Shown in pieces: positions 54,653-63,700 of a stretch of DNA of 64,000 nucleotides. Under the pieces are notes generated by a model that had not been told where the DNA came from, ran no database searches, and worked only from the letters and a program-made list of their open reading frames with translations. Location of the stretch: the NCBI GenBank assembly GCA_002706765.1, contig PAJV01000064.1:62001-126000 (forward strand), written 5' to 3'. The first letter of the stretch is position 1. Each line of letters opens with the position of its first letter. Both the position numbers and the translations under genes were made by a program. This DNA is from Gimesia sp. (GTDB taxonomy: Bacteria > Planctomycetota > Planctomycetia > Planctomycetales > Planctomycetaceae).

Positions 54653-56188
54653 GTGAACAGCGTGATAACAACATACGACGTGATTATTGTGGGCGGTGGC
54701 GGCAGTGGACTGGCGGCGGCGGTGCGGGCACTGGAGCAGGGAGCACGCGTGCTGGTGCTGGAGAAGCAGTCCCAGCTGGGGGGTACGACGGGGATGGCCA
54801 TCGGTTCGTTTACCGCAAATAGAACGAGTCTGCAGAGTGCTGTCGGTGTGAATGATAACGCGGACGATCATGAGGAAGACGCCGGCAAGTTTGCGGCTGT
54901 GGAAGTGGAAGCGCACAACAACAGTGAGCTGAGGCGGTTTTTCCTGGGGGAGACCGCGGAGACGCTGGAATGGCTGCGGGGCATGGGGCTGACTTTTCAT
55001 GGCCCCAATCCGGAACCGCCGAACCGGGTACCGCGCATGCATAATATTGTGCCGAACGCGAAAGCGTATATTGCCGCGTTCCAGGCAAAGATCATTCGGC
55101 TCAAGGGGACAATTGTCTGCAGTGCGCCGGTGGTGGAACTGGTGTCTGACGGAACGCGGATTACGGGAGTCGTCGCGGAAATCGAGGGGACCCGGACTTC
55201 GATCACTGCGAAACGGGGGGTGGTTCTCGCAGCCGGCGATTATTCCAGTGCACCGGAGATGATCGGGCGATTCAAGGGAGATCGGTTTAAAACGATTGAG
55301 GGTGTGAACCCCAAGGCGTGTGGCGACGGACATCTGCTGGCAGAGCGGGCGGGGGCTCAACTGCTGAATATGGACATCACGTACGGGCCGGAACTGCGGT
55401 TTGTCCCGCCGCCCGGAGATCCATTTGAACAACTGCTGCCGACCAGGGGGCTCTTCGCAAAACTGCTGGGACGACTGGTGCCTCTGCTTCCGCAGGCGAT
55501 CATCAACTTGCGGATCAAACGTCTGCTGTTGACGTGGCAGCATCCGGAGAATTCGCTGTTCGACGATGGTGCGATCCTGGTCAATGCAGAAGGACAGCGT
55601 TTCTGTAATGAGACCGATTCGCCGGCACGCGAGATTGCGATTTCCGAGCAGCCAGGAAAAGCGGCTTATATTCTGTTAGACGAACGAATTGCCGCGTTTT
55701 ACAGCCAGTGGCCCTACTTTATTTCGACTGCGCCGAAAATTGCATATGCTTATGTGGACGATTATCTCAGGCTCCGCCCGGATGTGAGTGTGGCCGGGGA
55801 TTCGCTGGAAACAGTCGCAGCACAGCGGGGGATCAATGCAGTAAATTTGAAAGAAACAGTGCAGCAGTTCAACCAGTATGTTACCGGGGCACAGTCTGAC
55901 GCGTTTGGTCGCACCGATGATGAATGCCCGCTGACCGGGAAACGCTGGGTGTTACTGGGGCCGGCGAAATCGTATTTCACAACAACGGAAGGGGGCGTGG
56001 CGATTAACGCGGGACTGCAGGCACTGGATGAACGCGGGCAGCCCATTCCCGGCTTATATGCGATCGGCAGTAACGGCATGGGAGGCCAGATCCTGTGGGG
56101 CCACGGACTGCATATCGCGTGGGCGATTACCAGCGGTCGACTGGTGGGGGAACTGCTGGGGAGGGAATTAAATCAAAACAGGGAGTGA
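54653..56188 (+). CDS. FAD-dependent dehydrogenase, fumarate reductase/3-ketosteroid dehydrogenase family
   Basis: 511 residues from a GTG at 54653; a GTG at 54662 is better spaced from AGAGAG. The N-terminal FAD motif is YDVIIVGGGGSGLAAAVRALEQG with VLVLEKQSQLGGTTGMA, typical of FAD_binding_2 flavoproteins. GVVLAAGDYSSAPEM and the C-terminal PIPGLYAIGSNGMGGQILWGHGLHIAWAITSGRLVGE (second FAD contact) are also present. Members reduce fumarate-like or dehydrogenate steroid-like substrates; the substrate here is unknown. It is the first host-like gene right of the element. Confidence 0.88.
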   Translation: MNSVITTYDVIIVGGGGSGLAAAVRALEQGARVLVLEKQSQLGGTTGMAIGSFTANRTSLQSAVGVNDNADDHEEDAGKFAAVEVEAHNNSELRRFFLGETAETLEWLRGMGLTFHGPNPEPPNRVPRMHNIVPNAKAYIAAFQAKIIRLKGTIVCSAPVVELVSDGTRITGVVAEIEGTRTSITAKRGVVLAAGDYSSAPEMIGRFKGDRFKTIEGVNPKACGDGHLLAERAGAQLLNMDITYGPELRFVPPPGDPFEQLLPTRGLFAKLLGRLVPLLPQAIINLRIKRLLLTWQHPENSLFDDGAILVNAEGQRFCNETDSPAREIAISEQPGKAAYILLDERIAAFYSQWPYFISTAPKIAYAYVDDYLRLRPDVSVAGDSLETVAAQRGINAVNLKETVQQFNQYVTGAQSDAFGRTDDECPLTGKRWVLLGPAKSYFTTTEGGVAINAGLQALDERGQPIPGLYAIGSNGMGGQILWGHGLHIAWAITSGRLVGELLGRELNQNRE

Positions 56189-56307
56189 ACAATGTCTGAG
56201 TGACAGGAAACAGAGATCTAAACGGTGGATTCACGGCAGTACCTGCATATCGCTATAACGGACATCATCGCTTCAGGTATTCTGTCGGATCTTCGACGTA
56301 GACTGAG

Positions 56308-56646
56308 TTATTCGTGCGACAGGGGTGCCGCTTGAACAGGTTTCTCCAAACTATTGTGGATGTCTGTTTTTCCCTCTATTGAATTGCTTAATTCCATGAC
56401 GCGGGCTTTGGTCTCAGGATCTTTTTTCCACCCGGTCTGTCCCGACAGGTAAAGTAACTCACGCATTTCGGCAGACATCGGCTGCATGTTTTTATTCATC
56501 GGCGTCAGGGGGACTCCTTCAACGTCGATCTGGATCTCCTGATGTGTCAAAAACAAAATCGCGATCAGAAAAGCAAACAGGCCCAGGGAGAGAGTGATCG
56601 GTCCGGACAGTAACGAACCCAGCAGCAGGCATACACGGGAGAGCAT
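56308..56646 (-). CDS. Small membrane protein of unknown function
   Basis: 112 residues. A long N-terminal hydrophobic segment (about residues 5-35, LLGSLLSGPITLSLGLFAFLIAILFLT) is followed by a polar tail with PMNKNMQPMSAEMRELLYLSGQTGWKKDPETKARVMEL. GAAGG precedes the ATG by 6 bases, which supports a real gene. No recognised family. Confidence 0.6.
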   Translation of the reverse strand: MLSRVCLLLGSLLSGPITLSLGLFAFLIAILFLTHQEIQIDVEGVPLTPMNKNMQPMSAEMRELLYLSGQTGWKKDPETKARVMELSNSIEGKTDIHNSLEKPVQAAPLSHE

Positions 56647-56900
56647 GACGTACCTTCATTAATGGAGAATGGATTTGATGTGCCTGCAGGATTCATATAA
56701 TTAATTCTGTGTTATTTATTTCGAATGAAAATAAACAGAATGAAGATCAGCTGTCTTTAGCTTCAGATTTGACATAAATAGATGGTTTATGTGGCCTTGA
56801 GTATAGCTCAACTGGATGCATAAGCAACCATTAATATGATTATGTTTGTAAATTTTAAGAATACGGGAGAGAGCGTCAGTTCAGCTGGTTTTATAGTAGT

Positions 56901-57362
56901 TTACACAATGAAATCTGTGGCGCGGATACGATACAGCCAGTCTTCGCATCCCGCCTGGTCGAAGCGGCTGCCATCGCGGTGGGCACCGATTTTTTCCATG
57001 GCACGCTGGGAGCGGATATTGCCAGGGCCGATGAGGAAGATCACGGAATCGACAAAGCGAAAAGCGTGCTGCAGCATGAGATGTTTCATTTCGCGATTAT
57101 AGCGGCCGCCCCAGTGGGAACGGGCCAGGAAGCTCCAGCCGATCTCAATTTCAGACGCGTCCGGGTCATATCCGTTAAAACGTGAGGAGCCGATAATGGT
57201 TTCTGTACTGTTATCAATCGCGACTAAGGCACCGCCGGACTCCAGCGATTTCTGAAACAGTTTTTGAAATACCGGTTCCTGGTATCGTGTGCGGACGGGA
57301 TGCTGTTCCCAGAGAAGGGGGTCCGAGGCAACGGCATACAGGGCAGCATAGTGCTTTGTCAA
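56901..57362 (-). pseudogene. GNAT acetyltransferase, probably 5'-truncated
   Basis: The frame gives 153 residues of a RimJ/RimL-type GNAT domain: HYAALYAVASDPLLWEQHPVRTRY, FNGYDPDASEIEIGWSFLARSHWGG (acetyl-CoA strand), LMLQHAFRFVDSVIFLIGPGNIRSQRAMEKIGAHRDG. Only a TTG without a ribosome binding site is available at 57362. The expected first strand (L-x-P-L-R-type) upstream is missing, because the in-frame sequence reads QPSIYSLTK up to a stop. Loss of the start is more likely than a TTG-initiated gene, so this is called a probable pseudogene. It faces the degenerate stretch at 57.4-58.2 kb. Confidence 0.55.
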
Positions 57363-58249
57363 GCTATAAATTGAGGGTTGGGGGTGTTGTTTACGTGCTC
57401 CGTTGTCGCACTCTCGTGATATCTATCAACCCAAAATAAAAAATGATACTCCACTCGTCACTGGACTGGAGGAGCCGGAGTTGAAGCAGTTCACCGCTGA
57501 GTGTGGGTTGCAGATCGAACGTCATGGGCCAGGTTTCTCGTGAATGTGATTGATTGCCTGGAGCTTATCGAACACCAGATTGAAGACCAGTTATCAGTAA
57601 GAGTAAATATTCTAGAACGGGTTCGTTTGAGATCCGATTTTTACTGCCTCGAACGGATACGAAAAAAACAGACAGATACGGGTGTCGGATATTCATCTGA
57701 CTGGTGGAAACATGGATTGATTACAATACATGACAGCGCAACGTTGTCTAAAGTCCGCATTGAGAATGTGGAATCGTATTATTAATGCATGAGGAATGAT
57801 GGTGTTTTATCTGTGGGATTTCGTAATCTCGGTGACTGTGAAGGAATCATCTGTAAAGGCGTGGTAGCGTCAAGCGGGATTTCAAAATTTCGGGTGGCGA
57901 AAGAGGTGTGAAAAGTTCCGATGTCAAGCCGAGCGATTTGCGAAGGGAGGGCCAGCGTGTGCTGAAGTGTGTCGATAACCGGGGATCGGATGAGCAGATT
58001 ATGATGCGAGACAGGCTAAAACAAGGAAGTTTTATGGTGAAGAGCTGGCAGTGGTTCGCGTGTTTTCACTCATCAGAAAGTTATCTCTCTCGCGCGCGAC
58101 ACAGGCCAGGGAGTTTCGATAACGGCGCGGGGCTGTCAAGTCGAACCTGATCAGTAAAAATGGCGGACCGCTGCACACCTTGCTGCTGCGGTTTATTCAG
58201 GTGATTGATGTCTCACGTGGGTGAGTGCGTATCGATGTGGTTCCCTGTT
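57363..58249. other. Decayed region with no clear gene
   Basis: About 890 bp. The frame 57437-57544 (plus) reads a short stretch PLVTGLEEPELKQFTAECGLQIERHG ending in a stop, which faintly recalls the end of a transposase core but is too short to name. One further frame is listed separately. The rest (57790-58249) has many stops in all frames and no recognisable motif. It probably represents debris from past insertions. Confidence 0.45.
57501..57785 (+). CDS. Short hypothetical reading frame, possibly a gene remnant
   Basis: 94 codons from a GTG at 57501; an internal GTG at 57540 with AGG 6 bases upstream is possible. The peptide NVIDCLELIEHQIEDQLSV and WWKHGLITIHDSATLSKV looks protein-like, but I recognise no family. 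It begins inside the decayed stretch and may be a fragment. Confidence 0.3.
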   Translation: MWVADRTSWARFLVNVIDCLELIEHQIEDQLSVRVNILERVRLRSDFYCLERIRKKQTDTGVGYSSDWWKHGLITIHDSATLSKVRIENVESYY

Positions 58250-59200
58250 TCAGCTGTCCGGGTTGTTGGAGCCGGGGATGACTTTTGTGAGATCTTTGCC
58301 GAGAATTGAGGGGCACCAGTGGCGTTCGATGTGTTCGATGATCATTTCGGTGCCTCGCGCATGACTGACGTAGGGGTGGTCGCGGGGATCGTAGAGCGCG
58401 TCGGTCAGGTCTCTGCAGAGGACGACATTTTTATCGAGGTATCGCATCTGGCGAATACCGAAGGGGCGGCCGAGAACACACATGTTGGTATGCACGCCCA
58501 TGATGACGATGTTCTTTCGCTGTTCCTGTTCGAGGAAGTTGAAGATCTCCTGTCCGTTCGCACTGATGACATCGTAGCCAACGATCTTGATGGCCGGGTG
58601 CTCGTGGCGGTCGGTATTTTTTTTGTAATCTGCAATCGGGTCATCACACCCACGAAGAGAGGATTCGCTCGAACGTTGAACTGTATCGTCGACGGGGAGC
58701 GGCGGTTCTTTCTCCGGATTCAGGTAACACCAGTTCTGCAGGGGTACGGGAGGTTTGGAATATTTGGCTGCTTTGATCCGCTGGCGGAAAGGGGTGTCTT
58801 CGTATAACTCAATCCCGCCACTGGGGGCATGGATGATGGCAACGCCATGATCGCGGGCTTTGGAGATCACCTGATTCATACGGGGAGCCATGCGGTCGAC
58901 GCGCTGTGCTGCCAGTTTGCAGGGATGATCGGCCCACATGTCGCAGATGATGATTGCGGTTTCTGAGGCGTTCCATTCTGTCTGCCCGGTCGTTGCGGGA
59001 GCAGCGCTTTCCTTACCGCGTTTGCGGAGGGTTACGGAAAGTATTCCGGGGACAGGGGGGAGGGAGCGGTTGGACGCGCCGGTATCTTTGGTCTCATCTG
59101 CCAGCAGCGATTCCATGTGAGGCAGCAGCACGCCTGCGCCGCAGCCCTGCAGGAGTGACTGCAGGAAACGTCTTCGGGATTGTGAAGGAGTATTGTGCAT
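58250..59200 (-). CDS. Exported isochorismatase-like cysteine hydrolase, Tat signal
   Basis: 316 residues from the ATG at 59200 (GGGA 5 bases upstream; the frame opens at 59221). The N-terminus SQSRRRFLQSLLQGCGAGVLLPH is a twin-arginine signal. The hydrolase domain has TAIIICDMWADHPC (catalytic Asp), the Lys-bearing middle and VIMGVHTNMCVLGRPFG with the nucleophile Cys. Related enzymes cleave amides or ethers of small acids. Most family members are cytoplasmic; the Tat signal places this one outside the cytoplasm. It is divergent from the SGNH-like gene. Confidence 0.88.
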   Translation of the reverse strand: MHNTPSQSRRRFLQSLLQGCGAGVLLPHMESLLADETKDTGASNRSLPPVPGILSVTLRKRGKESAAPATTGQTEWNASETAIIICDMWADHPCKLAAQRVDRMAPRMNQVISKARDHGVAIIHAPSGGIELYEDTPFRQRIKAAKYSKPPVPLQNWCYLNPEKEPPLPVDDTVQRSSESSLRGCDDPIADYKKNTDRHEHPAIKIVGYDVISANGQEIFNFLEQEQRKNIVIMGVHTNMCVLGRPFGIRQMRYLDKNVVLCRDLTDALYDPRDHPYVSHARGTEMIIEHIERHWCPSILGKDLTKVIPGSNNPDS

Positions 59201-59414
59201 CCTGTTCCCTTTTCTCGCCAAAACTTCGAGCGGTTCAGACTGTATTGTGAAGTGACTGTCGCATCAATTCAATGTGAAACTGCTGCGAATTCGTTTCTAC
59301 AACGAGAAAGTGTTTTGAGAGCTGGACTTTTCTTTGCCTCGACGTGGTCTCATAATAGAGTCACCATGCCTGACCGTTGCAGAATACACAGACCAGATAT
59401 CGGGATTTGATTTA

Positions 59415-60686
59415 ATGTTGATACGCTATTGTTCGTTACTGCTGATACTGATCAGTTCGACTGTTCTTCTGCCTGCTCACGTCTCAGCCGCAGAGACATC
59501 GAAAGAACCATCGTCGACTGCCCTGGAATTAAAAGCCGGTGATCGGGTTGTATTTATCGGAAACACTTTCGCTGACCAGTTAAGGTTGAATAATTATCTG
59601 GAAACCCTGATGACATCGCAGGCGACTGTTCCCGGTCTGACGTTTCGGAACCTGGCCTGGTCGGGAGATACACTGAAGCTGAGGCCACGTCCTTTGAATT
59701 TCGGTTCGCTGGATGAACATCTGAAGGAACAGCAGGCTGATGTGATCATCGCCTGTTTTGGAATGAATGAATCGTTCGACGGTGAAGCGGGGCTGGCTGA
59801 ATATGGCGAAGCATGGAAACAGTTTCTGCAGCATCTGTCTTCTCAGAAATACAATGGGAAATCGGCACCGCGGGTGGTGATCATTTCTCCGATCGCCCAC
59901 GAAAACATGGGTCCCCCCTTGCCGGATCCGGTCGAACATAATCAGAGTCTGGAAAAATATACCCTGGCGATGCAGAAAGTGGCGAAGCAACATCAGGTTC
60001 CGTTTGTGGATCTGTTTTCCAAATCAAAAAACATGATGCAGAATAATATTTCGCAGAAGCTGACGCGGAACGGGATTCATTTGAATGAATACGGCTACTG
60101 GGCGATCAGTCATTTCGTGGCGGAACAGTTACTGGGCAAGAAACTGGAAAGTCCCTCCGTGGTCATTGATGTTTCACAGAAACAGATCGAAGCGTCCCAT
60201 GCGAAAGTTTCAGCGTCGAACTTTCAGGCGGAACAGATTGAGTTCACTCTCCAGGCCGATACACTGCCACTGCCAGCCCCGCCGCAAACTTCGATACCCG
60301 ATAGTGAATTAATGGAGAAACAGCCTCGATTGACTATCAGGAATCTGCCGGAGGGGAAGTATCGACTGCTGGTGAACGGAACTCCGGTGACGGAAGCCCG
60401 GCATTCCGACTGGGCGCGAGGACTGCTGTTGATGCATCTTCCTTCGCAGGAACAGGTCCGGGATTTGCGGTCCAATATTGCTCGGAAGAATGAACTGTTC
60501 TTCTATGTGTATCGGGCGCACAATGCGGAGTACGTCTTCGGACGTCGTACCAAGCCGTTTGGAGCGGTCTCTTTTCCTCCGGAAATGGAAACGTTTGACA
60601 AACTGATTGCAGACCGTGAAACGACGATCAAGGCACAGGCTCGCCCGCTCGACGAAACAAAGTGGGGCCTGTTCCGAGTCGATTGA
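59415..60686 (+). CDS. Exported SGNH/GDSL-like protein with altered active site
   Basis: 423 residues from the ATG at 59415 (MLIRYCSLLLILISSTVLL signal peptide). The SGNH fold is visible: GDRVVFIGNTFADQL (block I), LAWSGDTLKLRP (block II), IIACFGMNESFDG (block III) and RNGIHLNEYGYWAISHF (block V). The GDS serine is Thr in GNT and the Asp of the DxxH motif is Asn, while the His is kept. PVC-group members with this GNT motif occur next to heme-binding proteins, as here. It may be non-catalytic or act by another mechanism. The next gene starts 66 bp downstream in the same direction. Confidence 0.85.
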   Translation: MLIRYCSLLLILISSTVLLPAHVSAAETSKEPSSTALELKAGDRVVFIGNTFADQLRLNNYLETLMTSQATVPGLTFRNLAWSGDTLKLRPRPLNFGSLDEHLKEQQADVIIACFGMNESFDGEAGLAEYGEAWKQFLQHLSSQKYNGKSAPRVVIISPIAHENMGPPLPDPVEHNQSLEKYTLAMQKVAKQHQVPFVDLFSKSKNMMQNNISQKLTRNGIHLNEYGYWAISHFVAEQLLGKKLESPSVVIDVSQKQIEASHAKVSASNFQAEQIEFTLQADTLPLPAPPQTSIPDSELMEKQPRLTIRNLPEGKYRLLVNGTPVTEARHSDWARGLLLMHLPSQEQVRDLRSNIARKNELFFYVYRAHNAEYVFGRRTKPFGAVSFPPEMETFDKLIADRETTIKAQARPLDETKWGLFRVD

Positions 60687-60752
60687 GCCGGTAACTGTTG
60701 CACGTCTGCTTTTCAAATAGAATCTTAACCTTCTCAGCTATCAGAGTGAATT

Positions 60753-63700
60753 ATGTATCAACGATCGATCCTGACATGTTTTGCAGTTGCAATGTCCCTG
60801 TTGAGTGTGCTGCCTGGGAATGAAACGCAGTGTCGGGCTGCTGAGGAAAAACAGGAACAGCCGCATGTGGTGTTTGTGGTAGGGACTTCACATCACCTCT
60901 CTCGCAATACCATTCCCACGTTTGCCAGACGACTCGAACAGCATGGCTTCAAAACCACCGTGCTGCTACCTGAGAAAACAGGTGAGAAGGAAAATCAGAG
61001 AGAAGAAGTCACGGGGTTAAAAGTTTTGAAAGAAGCGGATGTTGCCGTGTTTTACCTGCGGTTTCAGCGGCTGGCTCCGGGTGAGTTCACACATCTGCAT
61101 GACTATATCGAGTCCGGTAAACCGGTGATCGGACTGCGTACCAGTACTCATGCATTTGATTACCAGAAAGGCCATCCGCTCGAAGAATGGAACCAGGGAT
61201 TCGGCAAACGGGTCCTGGGTTCCGAATTCCTGTTTGATCTGTCAGGTGAGACGGTGGTCGAGCATATCCTGGCGCATCGTGATCATGAAGTTCTGAATGG
61301 TGTAGCAGCGAAGTTTCTTGATCCTGGAACATTATATCAGGCCAATCCGCCAACTGATGCAACGCCGTTACTGCTGGGAACCGGTGATTCGAAGCGGAAA
61401 GGGATCTTCAAGAATCAGTTTGGCACCTATGAGCTGACTGGTGAAATGAGTTTTCCGGTGGCGTGGTCCTGGAAAAACGAATGGGGCAGCCGGGTCTTTA
61501 CGACAACACTGGGGCAGGAAAAAACGTTCGGACTGGATGCGTTTAATCGTCTGCTGATCAATGCGGTCCACTGGTGTCTGGAGCAGCCGGTGGGAACGAC
61601 TCCCGCACGGATGGCGGTAGCGAATTCAGCTCCTAATCTGAAACGACCGTTTGAACTGACGCAGGATCACTCCCCTGAAACCGAACGGAAGACTTTCGAG
61701 ATGTTGCCCGGTTATGAAGTGAATCTGTTTGCAGCCGAACCGATGCTGGTCAATCCGATTCATATGACGTGGGATCCACAGGGGCGACTGTGGGTGATCT
61801 GTTCGACATCGTATCCCCAGGTATCTCCGGGAGAAAAACCGAATGATCAGATCGTGATTCTGGAAGATACCGATGGAGACGGGCGTGCGGACAAGTCGAC
61901 GGTCTTCGCAGATGGTCTGTATGTTCCGACGGGACTGGAACTGGGAGATGGAGGCGTATATGTTGCGAATGCCCCGGACCTGCTGTTTTTGAAAGATACG
62001 AACGGTGATGGAAAAGCCGACCACCGGGAAGTGATTCTGACGGGCTTTGCCACTGAGGACAATCACCACTCCATCAGTGCCTGGCGCTGGGGGCCGGGTG
62101 GCTGGCTGTACTTCCAGGAAGGGACCTTCATGCACACCCAGGTGGAGACGCCTTACGGTACCGTCCGTCTGGAAAACGGGGGCGTGTTTCAGTTTCACCC
62201 ACGTACGCTCAAGCTGAATGTATTTGCCGATTATCGTGCTTCGAACCCGTGGGGACATATGTTCGATGACTGGGGGCAGTCCTTTATCATCGATAACCCG
62301 CGGCTGTATTTCAGTGCGCCTCTGACTGCCAACAGTCGAGCCAAGCTGGGTTACGATGCCAGTGGCGAAGGAACCAAGCAGTGTGGTGGCGAGTTCGTGG
62401 CAAGCAGTCATTTCCCCCCGGAAGTGCAGGGAGAAATCTGGACCAATCAATACAAGTCACATGTGGTGGCCCGTTATGAAGTCTCGGATGATGGCGCCGG
62501 CTATACGATTAAAGGACTCGAGCCGTTAATCCAGTCGAGCAGTTCTTATTTCCGGCCCGTTGATTTGAAGATGGGGCCGGATGGTGCCGCGTATATTCTG
62601 GACTGGTATAATCCGTTGATCGGTCATATGCAGCATAGTTTTCGTGACGAACGCCGCGATACCACACATGGCCGGGTCTGGAGAGTGACCCACAAGTCAC
62701 GGCCTCTGGTGGAGCGTCCGCAACTGACAGGAGTGCCCCTTGCGAAAGTCGTCTCTCACTTGCGTGATCCGGAAAGTTTCACGCGGCAGCAGGTGAAACG
62801 GGTGTTATATGATGCCGACCAGCAGCAGGCGAAGCAGGCCCTGGATGAATGGCTGTTGACATTGGTACCGCAGGAACCGAACTATGATCATCATCGACTG
62901 GAAGCACTCTGGTGTTACCAGACGATTGGCGTTGTGAATGAAGAACTGCTGCGTGAATTGTTGCAGGCAAAGGATGCCCGAGCCCGCGCTGCCGCCATGC
63001 GAGTGTTGCGGTACTGGCATTCGGAAATGAAAAATCCACTGGAACTGGTCGAGGCAGCAATTCACGATCCACATCCGCGCGTGCGACTGGAAGCTATTTT
63101 AACGGCGGGATATATCCCCGATCCCCGTTCGGTAACGATTGCAGTGAAAGCCATCGATGCTCCCATGGACCGTTATCTGGAACATGCGTTGAAGCTGACC
63201 ATTGATGGTCTGCAGTCGCAGTGGGTAGAACCGCAGCGTCAGGGGAAAGTGAGCTTTGAAAAACCGTCCCACAAAAATTATGCATTGGCAAATCTGTTGT
63301 CGAATGAATCCATCGATGTGATTATTGATCTGTTAAACGCGGGCAGCATTGATGCTGAACTGTTACAGGGCCCGGCTCAGACCGTCGCCGAACGAGCGAA
63401 TGCGAATCAGCTGGAGCCTCTTGTGTTGAGTCTGGTCGAAGTCACGCGTGAATATAAAACTCAGGGTGGGAAGGGAATTTCTCCAGAAGCGTTAAGTATA
63501 TTGCTGAATGCCTTTGATCGGGCGGCGCGGGAACGTGGGGTGATCCCTAATGGAAATATCGGTGCCATGCTGAGTCGCTCAGCCGTGGTACCAGGCTTAC
63601 CGGTCCAGAAATCAGTGGCCCGACTGATCGGTTCCTGGAAACTGACGCGGGAAGGGAAACGTCTGCAGCGTGAGATCAATGCCGCAGATACGGATTTCGA

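Noticed and set aside
57437-57544. Possible transposase fragment (LKQFTAECGLQIERHG).
   Set aside because: The stretch is about 25 residues, and no terminal inverted repeats or further transposase motifs were found nearby.
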